Below are positions 1-5,715 of a stretch of 5,715 nt of DNA, in pieces. The translations under genes were made by a program, and so were the position numbers. The notes under the pieces were generated by a model. That model worked only from the letters and a program-made list of their open reading frames with translations. It did not search any database and had not been told where the DNA came from. This DNA comes from F1-20-MAGs016 sp046086245 (GTDB lineage Bacteria; Planctomycetota; Planctomycetia; Pirellulales; UBA1268), in contig JBJSXB010000188.1 in the NCBI GenBank assembly GCA_046086245.1, positions 1 to 5,715 of the forward strand, in the 5' to 3' direction. The first letter of the stretch is position 1. Every line of letters starts with the position of its first letter.

Positions 1-1
1 C

Positions 2-970
2 TGGGGCTACGGCCGCGTCGAGAGCGACTGGCGGAAGCTCGTCACCGCCGACGACATCGACGCCGTCGACATCTGCACGCCCAACAACCTCCACGCCGAG
101 ATCGCCATCGAGGCGGCGCGGCACGGCAAGGCGATCCTCTGCGAGAAGCCCCTGTCGATGAACACCGCCGAGGGGGAGCGGATGGTGGAGGCGGTCGAGA
201 AGGCCGGCGTCCCCAACACCGTCTGGTACAACTACCGCCGCATCCCCGCGGTCACGTTCGCCAAGCAGCTCGTCGACGCCGGGCGCCTGGGGCGGATCTT
301 CCACTACCGCGCCAACTTCCTCCAGGACTGGACGATCTCGGCCGACCTCCCCCAGGGGGGCGCGGCCTTGTGGCGGCTCGATGCCGCCGCCGCCGGCAGC
401 GGCGTGACCGGCGATCTCCTGGCGCACTGCATCGACACGGCGATCTGGATCAACGGCCAGGTCAGCGACGTCACGGCGATGACCGAGACGTTCGTGAAGG
501 AGCGGAAGCACCAGCTCACCGGCAAGGTCGAGCCGGTGACGATCGACGACGCCTGCTCGTTCCTCTGCCATTTCGCCAACGGTTCGCTCGGCCTGTTCGA
601 GAGCACCCGCTACGCCCGTGGCCACAAGGCGCTCTACACCTTCGAGATCAACGGCGAGAAGATGAGCCTCAAGTGGGATCTCCACGATCTCCACCGGCTC
701 CAGGTCTTCGACTACGCCGACGCCGGCCCGGAGCGCGGCTGGAAGAGCGTGCACGTCACCGACGGCGACCATCCCTACATGGGCAAGTGGTGGGTGCCTG
801 GGCTGGCGATCGGCTACGAGCACTCGTTCGTCCACCAGGTGGCCGACTTCCTCGAGGCCTACGCGAAGAAGCAGCCGGCCCACCCCACCTTCCGCGACGC
901 ACTCGACACCCAGAAGGTCTGCGACGCGGTCCTCGCCAGCGCCAAGAGCCATCGCTGGGAGAAGGTCTGA
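2..970 (+). CDS. Gfo/Idh/MocA family oxidoreductase, 5'-truncated
   Basis: This is the C-terminal 322 residues of an NAD(P)-dependent oxidoreductase; the start codon and the Rossmann GxGxxG motif lie left of the window. The visible part opens in the second half of the nucleotide-binding domain, with DAVDICTPNNLHAE and then the family signature CEKPLSMN. Its Lys (visible residue 49, base 146) is the conserved active-site Lys of the family. The C-terminal alpha/beta domain carries GDLLAHCID (Asp138, His142, Asp145 of the visible part), matching the family's D-x-x-x-H catalytic region. The protein ends ASAKSHRWEKV before TGA at 968-970. An ATG at 158 is internal: the protein homology runs upstream of it without a break. 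Members usually oxidise or reduce sugars, inositols or related polyols; the substrate cannot be read from the sequence. There is no signal peptide in the visible part. It converges on rpiB, so it belongs to a different transcription unit from the rest. Confidence 0.92.
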   Translation, partial: WGYGRVESDWRKLVTADDIDAVDICTPNNLHAEIAIEAARHGKAILCEKPLSMNTAEGERMVEAVEKAGVPNTVWYNYRRIPAVTFAKQLVDAGRLGRIFHYRANFLQDWTISADLPQGGAALWRLDAAAAGSGVTGDLLAHCIDTAIWINGQVSDVTAMTETFVKERKHQLTGKVEPVTIDDACSFLCHFANGSLGLFESTRYARGHKALYTFEINGEKMSLKWDLHDLHRLQVFDYADAGPERGWKSVHVTDGDHPYMGKWWVPGLAIGYEHSFVHQVADFLEAYAKKQPAHPTFRDALDTQKVCDAVLASAKSHRWEKV

Positions 971-1031
971 ATCACCACGCCTGGCCGCAAGCGGCAACCG
1001 GCGGGGGCCAGCGCGAGGAGATCCGCCCGAG

Positions 1032-1058
1032 GCGACCGTTCCCAATCGGAACGGGCGC
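1032..1058. terminator. Hairpin between convergent genes, possible bidirectional terminator
   Basis: A perfect 7-bp inverted repeat, CCGTTCC (1036-1042) and GGAACGG (1048-1054), flanks the loop CAATC. After a single A/G mismatch (1035/1055) three more pairs extend the stem (1032-1034 with 1056-1058). It lies in the 133-base gap between the stop of the oxidoreductase (970) and the stop of rpiB on the other strand (1104), where a terminator serving both directions would be expected. There is no T-run on either side, so it is not a canonical intrinsic terminator. It may instead act as a weak terminator or as a 3'-end stabiliser. Confidence 0.5.
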
Positions 1059-1103
1059 GAGCGAACAGGCCCGAGGATGGGCAGGCTCCGCCCGGCAGGT
1101 CCG

Positions 1104-1559
1104 TCAGCTTCCCTCACCGCAGTGCGGCTCGAGGGCCTTGATCTTCGCCACCCGGCGGGCGTGGCGGCCGCCCTCGAACGGGGTCTCGAGCCAGGTGCGG
1201 ATGATCTTGTCCTGCATGTCCGGCCCGATCATCTCCGCCGACAGACAAAGGACGTTGAGGTCGTTGTGCCGCCGGCTCAATTCGGCGGTGACTTCGTCAT
1301 GGCACGTCACCGCACGCACTCCCGGGAGTTTGTTGGCGGCGATCGCCATGCCGACACCTGTGCAGCAGATGAGGATCCCGCGGTCGGCGCTGCCCGTGCT
1401 CACGCGGCCGGCGACGTCGGCGGCGATGTCGGGATAATCGACCGGCTCCGTGGTGTTGCTGCCGCAATCCACCACGGCGTTTCCGAGGCGCTCGAGGAGG
1501 CCGATCACCCGCAACCGGGCGGTCACGCCCCGGTGGTCACTTCCCACGGCGATCCGCAT
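1104..1559 (-). CDS. rpiB: Ribose-5-phosphate isomerase B (RpiB/LacAB family)
   Basis: This 151-residue protein interconverts ribose 5-phosphate and ribulose 5-phosphate in the cytosol (non-oxidative pentose phosphate pathway). Its length matches the E. coli enzyme (149). It opens with the family start MRIAVGSDHRG, which fixes ATG at 1559-1557, although the frame stays open far upstream. Asp8/His9 are the substrate-binding pair, DYP lies at 41-43, and the catalytic loop is ILICCTGVGMAIAANK with Cys65 as the expected active-site base. His98 in RRHND, Arg132 (GGRH) and Arg136 match the phosphate-handling residues. The residue after Cys65 is Cys66, where E. coli RpiB has Gly. LacA/LacB (galactose-6-phosphate isomerase) is the main alternative, but a single gene with no lac neighbours favours RpiB. 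It follows the YrdC-phosphatase gene by 29 bases on the same strand, so co-transcription is likely. Only a weak GGGG lies upstream of the start as a possible ribosome site. Confidence 0.93.
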   Translation of the reverse strand: MRIAVGSDHRGVTARLRVIGLLERLGNAVVDCGSNTTEPVDYPDIAADVAGRVSTGSADRGILICCTGVGMAIAANKLPGVRAVTCHDEVTAELSRRHNDLNVLCLSAEMIGPDMQDKIIRTWLETPFEGGRHARRVAKIKALEPHCGEGS

Positions 1560-1588
1560 GACTCGGCCCCGCGACGTCGTTCCCGTAT

Positions 1589-2740
1589 TCAAACCGCACC
1601 CGGATCCAACCCGGGCAACTCCGCCGCCAGTGTAGCCATCCGGGCAAGCAGGTGCCCGCGAATCTGCTCCGCACAGGCCCGGTATGTCGATACCGGTCCG
1701 CCGATCGGATCGCTGACGTCGCGGCGGTCGGGCGAAAGCAGCGCCACGCGGCCACCCGCCTCGGGAAACTGCGCAAGCAATGCCGCCCGATGGGCGGCGG
1801 TCATCGTCCAGATGACGTCGGCCTGACGGACGAGCGTTTCGGTGACCGGCTGGCTCTCGTGGGCGGACAGGTCGGCCCCGATCTCGGCCATCGCCTCGAG
1901 TGCGCCGGCGCTCGCCTTCCCGCCCGACCAGGCGGCGAGCCCGGCACTCGACACCACCACCCCGTGGCCGTCCAACGCATCGGGCGCGCAGCCGAGCCGC
2001 TCGGCGACGAGCTGCCGAAAGATCGCCTCGGCCATCGGGCTGCGGCACGTGTTGCCGGTGCAGACGAACAGCACCATCAGGCTCGCCAACCGCCGGAGCG
2101 TGTCGGCGGAGACGATACCGGGGTGCACGACGTGCAACCCCGCAGCGTCGACCGCGATCGTGGTGGCGGGCTGCGCGTAGCGCACCGGACCGTCGTCGAT
2201 GACCAGCGTCACCAGATCACCGGCGCGGGCGACGAGATCGGCGGCGCTGACGATCGCAGCGCCTTCGTGCGTCGGTTCGGCAATGGTCAAAGGACCGGCG
2301 TGCATGCGCAGACTGTCGGCGATCACCGTGTGGCCGGGCACGCGGATCCGCATCCGCCCACCCCCCGCGATAGAGGCGCGCGTGGCGTCGGGCACGCGTC
2401 GCGCGAGTCCGTCGGGGTCGTCGTCGGGGAGGAGCGCCGCGACCGGCCCCGGCCAGCAGCGGCGCGCGAGGCGGCGGAGGGCCGGCGGCATCCGCGGCGA
2501 CCAGTCGAGCGCCTCGTCGACGCTCTTCAGCACCAGCGACAGCGCCGGTTCGCCGGCCCGCGGGCTCGCCAGACGGGCCAGCGCCGCCACGGCGTCCACG
2601 TCGCGCAGGCCGGCGGCGATCACGTAGTCGGTTTCGGTCGGAAAACCGACGCAGCGCCCCTCGGCGAGCATCTGCACGGCCCGGTGCACGACATCGCGGG
2701 GGTCGTCCGCGCGGCGCAGGTCGATGACCGTTGGCGGCAT
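1589..2740 (-). CDS. Fusion of Sua5/YciO/YrdC domain and YwlE-type low-molecular-weight phosphatase
   Basis: One 383-residue frame encodes two domains. Residues 1-219 are a Sua5/YrdC fold: VGFPTETDY at 31-39 corresponds to the family's PTETVYG, and DDGPVRYAQPATTIAVD followed by VVHPGIVSADTLRRL matches the usual C-terminal core. Classic members make threonylcarbamoyl-AMP for the tRNA t6A modification. Here the KxR motif reads SPR (59-61) and the SAN motif reads AEP (154-156), so synthase activity is doubtful. Residues 222-383 are a low-molecular-weight phosphatase: VLFVCTGNTCRSPMAE gives catalytic Cys227, Thr231 and Arg233, and DPIGG (344-348) holds the general acid Asp344. Thr in the P-loop and overall similarity to B. 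subtilis YwlE suggest a protein-arginine phosphatase; tyrosine phosphatase or arsenate reductase are alternatives. ATG at 2740 is preferred over an in-frame TTG at 2746; neither has a clear ribosome site. rpiB follows 29 bases downstream. Confidence 0.9.
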   Translation of the reverse strand: MPPTVIDLRRADDPRDVVHRAVQMLAEGRCVGFPTETDYVIAAGLRDVDAVAALARLASPRAGEPALSLVLKSVDEALDWSPRMPPALRRLARRCWPGPVAALLPDDDPDGLARRVPDATRASIAGGGRMRIRVPGHTVIADSLRMHAGPLTIAEPTHEGAAIVSAADLVARAGDLVTLVIDDGPVRYAQPATTIAVDAAGLHVVHPGIVSADTLRRLASLMVLFVCTGNTCRSPMAEAIFRQLVAERLGCAPDALDGHGVVVSSAGLAAWSGGKASAGALEAMAEIGADLSAHESQPVTETLVRQADVIWTMTAAHRAALLAQFPEAGGRVALLSPDRRDVSDPIGGPVSTYRACAEQIRGHLLARMATLAAELPGLDPGAV

Positions 2741-2756
2741 GGGCAAGGCCGGGGAA

Positions 2757-2769
2757 CCGGGCCCCCCGG
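2757..2769. other. Small GC hairpin in the leader of the fusion gene
   Basis: CCGGG (2757-2761) and CCCGG (2765-2769) can pair around a 3-base CCC loop, 17 bases upstream of the fusion gene's ATG. In the minus-strand mRNA it would sit where a ribosome site is expected. In DNA this GC-rich, such a short stem can arise by chance. Confidence 0.2.
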
Positions 2770-2786
2770 GAGAAGGCGGACGAGGA

Positions 2787-2816
2787 ACAGTACCGGTGTG
2801 TGGGGAGGCCAGTCAA
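2787..2816 (-). promoter_or_regulatory. Candidate sigma70-like promoter for the fusion gene-rpiB operon
   Basis: Read on the minus strand, TTGACT (2816-2811) matches the -35 consensus at five of six positions. After an 18-base spacer comes TACTGT (2792-2787), a three-of-six match to the -10 box. The expected start near 2780 gives a leader of about 40 bases before ATG 2740. The AT-richer patch stands out in a GC-rich gap. Planctomycete promoters are poorly defined, so this rests on the general bacterial consensus only. Confidence 0.4.
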
Positions 2817-2858
2817 GCAAACGCGCCTCCCGCGCCGCCGGTCGGGTGCCAGTTCGCC

Positions 2859-2888
2859 TTGTGGCCGGGCGGTGCGCTCCGCTATCTG
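2859..2888 (+). promoter_or_regulatory. Weak candidate promoter for bamA
   Basis: TTGTGG (2859-2864), an 18-base gap and TATCTG (2883-2888) lie about 50 bases before the bamA ATG, with a predicted start near 2895. Each box matches the sigma70 consensus at only three of six positions. It is listed because the divergent layout requires a plus-strand promoter somewhere in 2741-2936 and this is the best pair I see. Confidence 0.18.
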
Positions 2889-2936
2889 TCCGCGGCTTTC
2901 CCCCCGCGGTCGCTCCGCCCCCGCCGCCGTCGCACC

Positions 2937-5715
2937 ATGACGCTGCCCTCCAGTCGCCGACCTTCCGCCGAACCGACCCGCTGCCGGGTCGTCGGCCGTG
3001 TCATGATCTTCGCGCTGGCAACGCTCACCGCCGGCGTCCTCCGCGCGCCGTCGGCACCCGGGCAACCTCCCGCGGCCAGCCTCGTTCCCCCCGGGCCGTT
3101 CCCGCAGCCCGCGACACCCCCCGCGCCGCTCCCGACGACGGCGCCGGGCGACCCCGCCGCGCGACCGATCGTCGCGCCGACCCCCGGGGCCGTTGCGCTC
3201 TCGCCCCCGCCGATGTCGTCCGCTGCCGGCGTCGTGCCGGTCGCCGCCCCGGCGAGTGCGGGAGCGGTCGCCTCGGGCGAACGGATCGTCGAAGTCCGCA
3301 TCGAGGGCAACCACGCCACGGAGGTGTCGAAGCTCCCCAAGCTGTCGACCCGCGCCGGGCAGGATTTCGATCCCCAGGCGATCGCCGAGGACGTCCGTGC
3401 CCTGCACCGCTCGCGGAAGTTCGTCGACGTCCACCCGAAGATCGTCCGGGTGGCCGAGGGGGTGGTCGTCGTGTTCCAGGTGGTCGAACGCCCGATGCTC
3501 CGCTACGTGCGCTACGTCGGCAATGAGAAGGTGATGACTCGCACGCTCCGCAAGAAGGCGGAGATCGACGTCGGCGATGCGATGGATCCCTACGTCGTCG
3601 AAGAGGCGCGACGGCGGATCGAGGCGTTCTACCACGAGAAGGGCTACGAAGCGGCGCGCGTCTCGACGATCGAGGGCAACAAGCCCGGCGACAAGGGTGC
3701 GGTGTTTCTCATCGACGAGGGACGAAGCCGCAAGACGTTGTGGACGGGTTTCGTCGGCAACACGATCGCCAGCGATGCCCGCCTGCTGACGCAGATCAAG
3801 AGCAAGCCCGGAGTGTTCTGGTTGATCGGTGGCGAAGTCGATCGGCAGAAGATCGACGAGGACGTCGATCTGCTCACCGCCTACTACCGCAGCCTCGGCT
3901 TCTTCCAGGCGAAGGTCGGTCGCGAACTGGAGGTGGTCCACGGCGCCGGACGCGACTGGACGATGCTCACCTTCGTGATCAACGAGGGTCCGCGCTACTC
4001 GGTGCGCAACGTGTCGTTCCTGGGCAACAGCCGCTTCAAGAGCGAGTTTCTCGGACGCGATCTCAAACTGAAGAGCGGCGAACCGTTCAACCAGGGAAAG
4101 ATGGACGCGGATCTCGGCCTTATCCGCGACATCTACGGGGGCCGCGGCTTCGTCTTCGCCGATATCCGCGCCGATCCCCGGTTCCTCGAGGAACCGGGGC
4201 AGCTCGACCTCGTCTACAGCATCAACGAGGGGCAGCGGTACCGCGTCGGCAAGATCAACGTGCGCATCCGCGGCGAGCATCCCCACACGCGCCACGCGAC
4301 GATCCTCAACCGGCTCTCGCTCCAGCCGGGCGACATCCTCGATCTGCGCAAGCTCCGCGAGGACGAACGGCGGTTGCGGGCGAGCAGCCTGTTTCTCACC
4401 GACGCCTCGAAGGGGGAGGGACCCCGGATCGCGTTCAGCAAGCCCGATCCGGCCGACGCCGAGCGCGAGCAGATGGCGCGCGATCCCAACCGTCCCGGCT
4501 TCCGCGGCCAGAGCCCCGATGGGGTCGTCGCCGAGCCGTCGGACGTCGTCGTCGACCTCGTGCTCGAAGGGGAGTTGGCACCCGAGGCCACGGCCGGCGC
4601 CGCCGCGCCCACCGCGCCTTCCGGTCCCGCGGCGCCGGCACCCGCCGCCGCGCCGTCGCGCTCCACCTGGCGCGGGCAGAGCCCGGCGCCCGGCTATGCC
4701 CAGCCGGCACCTGGCTACGCCCCGCCCGCGTATCGCCAGCCTTCCCCGGCCGCGCCGCAGGCTCCCAGCTACGCCGGCCAACCGGCACCGCGCTATGCGC
4801 AGGCGCCGGGGCAGTCCTTCGGTGTGCCCGTGGTGCCGGGCCCCGCGCCGCCGGCCGGCGCCTGGGGCGGCAGCCCGATCGGCGCCACCGGACCGGAGGC
4901 GGTCGATTACGGCCGCACCGTCGCCCCGGCGGCGGTACAGGCGGCGGGAGGGCCGCAACCGGCCGCGATGATCCCCGGCGTCGCTCCGGTGGTGCCGGCG
5001 CAGGCGCTGCAACCCGGTTTCCTGCCGCCGGGCGGAGCCCCCGGCGTCGCGCCGTTTCCCGGCGCACCCGACTTCGGTGCCGCGCCTCCCCTGCAGGTCT
5101 TCCCCGGCAACGATCCTTACGTCATTGTCGACGTCGACGCCGAGGAGACCCAGACCGGCCGATTGATGATCGGTGCCGGCGTCAATTCCAATGCCGGCCT
5201 GGTAGGCAACATCGTCATCGACGAGCAGAACTTCGATCTCTTCCGCTTGCCGCGCAGCTGGGATGACATCCGCAACGGCGTCGCCTTCCGTGGCGCGGGA
5301 CAGCGATTCCGCTTGGAGGCGGCCCCCGGTACGCAGTTGCAGCGCTACACCGCCACCTTCCAGGAGCCCTACCTCTTCGATACGCGGATCGGACTCTCGA
5401 CGAGCGCCTCCTACTTCACCCGTTATTTCTACGACTGGTCGGAAGGCCGTGTCGGCGGCCGCGTCGGACTCGGCTACCAGTTCGCCTTCGCCCCCAATCT
5501 CTCGGTGAACACCGGGTTCCGCGGCGAGAGTGTCGACATCTACAACCCGCGGCTGATCACCCCCGCGATCCGGAACATGCTCGGCACCAACTCGGTGTAC
5601 GGCTTCAGCGGCGGCCTCATCCACGACACCCGCGACAGCCCCTTCATGCCGACGCAGGGGCATCTGGCAACCTTCGAGTTCGAGCAGGTGATCGGCACCT
5701 TCGTCTACCCGCGCG
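2937..5715 (+). CDS. bamA: BamA/Omp85 outer-membrane protein assembly factor, 3' end beyond window
   Basis: BamA folds beta-barrel proteins into the outer membrane, with its POTRA repeats in the periplasm. The frame runs 926 codons without a stop. Residues 1-40 look like a signal peptide: an Arg-rich start (R7, R8, R15, R17, R21), then hydrophobic MIFALATLTAGVL and a possible cleavage after APSA. Residues 41-114 are a Pro/Ala-rich linker. Five POTRA repeats follow at about 116-188, 189-265, 266-353, 354-434 and 435-546, recognisable by openings such as VEVRIEGN and VRNVSFLGN and by INEGPRY/INEGQRY junctions. A low-complexity insert fills 547-721. The barrel starts near 729 (VIVDVDAEETQTGRLMIGAGVNS) and reaches the conserved HDTRDSPFMPTQG segment before the window ends; the VRGF loop is not reached. 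ATG 2937 is chosen because it supplies the charged signal-peptide start; ATG 3003 (Met23) is an alternative. No ribosome site is visible. It is divergent from the fusion gene, 196 bases away. Confidence 0.93.
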   Translation, partial: MTLPSSRRPSAEPTRCRVVGRVMIFALATLTAGVLRAPSAPGQPPAASLVPPGPFPQPATPPAPLPTTAPGDPAARPIVAPTPGAVALSPPPMSSAAGVVPVAAPASAGAVASGERIVEVRIEGNHATEVSKLPKLSTRAGQDFDPQAIAEDVRALHRSRKFVDVHPKIVRVAEGVVVVFQVVERPMLRYVRYVGNEKVMTRTLRKKAEIDVGDAMDPYVVEEARRRIEAFYHEKGYEAARVSTIEGNKPGDKGAVFLIDEGRSRKTLWTGFVGNTIASDARLLTQIKSKPGVFWLIGGEVDRQKIDEDVDLLTAYYRSLGFFQAKVGRELEVVHGAGRDWTMLTFVINEGPRYSVRNVSFLGNSRFKSEFLGRDLKLKSGEPFNQGKMDADLGLIRDIYGGRGFVFADIRADPRFLEEPGQLDLVYSINEGQRYRVGKINVRIRGEHPHTRHATILNRLSLQPGDILDLRKLREDERRLRASSLFLTDASKGEGPRIAFSKPDPADAEREQMARDPNRPGFRGQSPDGVVAEPSDVVVDLVLEGELAPEATAGAAAPTAPSGPAAPAPAAAPSRSTWRGQSPAPGYAQPAPGYAPPAYRQPSPAAPQAPSYAGQPAPRYAQAPGQSFGVPVVPGPAPPAGAWGGSPIGATGPEAVDYGRTVAPAAVQAAGGPQPAAMIPGVAPVVPAQALQPGFLPPGGAPGVAPFPGAPDFGAAPPLQVFPGNDPYVIVDVDAEETQTGRLMIGAGVNSNAGLVGNIVIDEQNFDLFRLPRSWDDIRNGVAFRGAGQRFRLEAAPGTQLQRYTATFQEPYLFDTRIGLSTSASYFTRYFYDWSEGRVGGRVGLGYQFAFAPNLSVNTGFRGESVDIYNPRLITPAIRNMLGTNSVYGFSGGLIHDTRDSPFMPTQGHLATFEFEQVIGTFVYPR
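4575..5099 (+). other. Pro/Ala/Gly-rich insert between POTRA5 and the barrel of BamA
   Basis: This in-frame segment of bamA encodes residues 547-721. It is dominated by Pro, Ala and Gly, with scattered Gln, Tyr and Val, and contains no Cys or Lys. It is predicted to be disordered and periplasmic. In well-studied BamA proteins POTRA5 leads almost directly into the first barrel strand, so an insert of this size here is atypical. Both flanks (POTRA5 end VVVDLVLEGE and barrel start near 729) are in the same frame, so it is not a frameshift artefact. Confidence 0.8.
4683..4805 (+). repeat. Degenerate Tyr-containing PxYA repeats within the BamA insert
   Basis: Within the insert, a short Tyr unit recurs: PAPGYAQ, PAPGYAPPAYRQ, APSYAGQ and APRYAQ, with Tyr at residues 587, 594, 599, 612 and 620. 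Codons vary between copies (TAT and TAC, CCC, CCG and CCT), so the repeat is kept at protein level rather than being a recent DNA duplication. Confidence 0.6.

Noticed and set aside
370..1437. Plus-strand open frame of 355 codons overlapping the oxidoreductase and rpiB
   Set aside because: It is a different frame of the oxidoreductase gene, then antisense to rpiB, and is extremely Arg-rich. The real proteins explain both stretches.
1077..1826. Plus-strand open frame of 249 codons antisense to rpiB and the phosphatase
   Set aside because: It has no domain similarity and mirrors two clear minus-strand genes.
1560..2048. N-terminal extension of rpiB by 163 codons
   Set aside because: The frame is open, but the family N-terminus MRIAVGSDH begins at 1559, and the upstream part overlaps the fusion gene out of frame with low-complexity sequence.
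1652..3526. Plus-strand open frame of 624 codons
   Set aside because: It is antisense to the YrdC-phosphatase gene and then out of frame with bamA. The composition is Arg/Gly/Pro-rich without domain similarity.
4683..4805. Possible CRISPR-like or tandem DNA repeat
   Set aside because: The repeat is imperfect at DNA level, lacks spacers of regular length and lies inside the bamA reading frame; it is a protein-level repeat.
2217..5663. Minus-strand open frame of 1148 codons antisense to bamA
   Set aside because: It runs opposite the well-supported bamA frame and then through the divergent intergenic gap into the fusion gene. Its product is rich in Arg, Gly and Ala with no recognisable domain, as expected for an antisense shadow in GC-rich DNA.
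1..5715. Defence system, mobile element, tRNA or rRNA
   Set aside because: I looked on both strands and saw no transposase, integrase, nuclease-type system, attachment repeats or RNA gene; all long conserved frames are metabolic or envelope genes.

Overview
The window comes from a very GC-rich, diderm bacterium, most likely a member of the Planctomycetota. I base this on a BamA/Omp85 protein of planctomycete-like build (Pro/Ala-rich N-terminal linker, five POTRA repeats), a Gfo/Idh/MocA oxidoreductase of a type that is abundant in that phylum, strong G/C bias at third codon positions, and the absence of clear Shine-Dalgarno sites. The taxonomic call is inference, because no rRNA or other marker gene is present.

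Layout: (1) Positions 2-970, plus strand: the C-terminal 322 residues of a Gfo/Idh/MocA NAD(P)-dependent oxidoreductase that starts outside the window. (2) Positions 971-1103: a convergent intergenic gap with a strong hairpin at 1032-1058. (3) Minus strand, transcribed right to left: a fusion protein (2740 to 1589), consisting of a Sua5/YciO/YrdC domain joined to a low-molecular-weight phosphatase domain of YwlE type, then rpiB (1559 to 1104) 29 bases downstream. The two probably form an operon, and a reasonable sigma70-like promoter lies at 2787-2816. (4) Positions 2741-2936: the divergent control region. (5) From 2937 to the right edge, plus strand: bamA, the outer-membrane beta-barrel assembly factor, open at its 3' end. 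It covers 926 codons: signal peptide, Pro-rich linker, POTRA1-5, an unusual Pro/Ala/Gly-rich insert of about 175 residues, and the first part of the barrel.

The gene set Sua5/YrdC, YwlE-like phosphatase and RpiB matches the B. subtilis ywlC-ywlE-ywlF neighbourhood from memory, although here the first two are fused. The phosphatase domain has the Thr in its P-loop that marks protein-arginine phosphatases. The YrdC half has lost several hallmark residues of threonylcarbamoyl-AMP synthases. The fusion joint carries a TGATG sequence that looks like the relic of a stop-start overlap.

I see no tRNA, rRNA, CRISPR array, insertion sequence or phage gene. Most of the window is housekeeping. The points most worth following are the fusion protein and the BamA insert.
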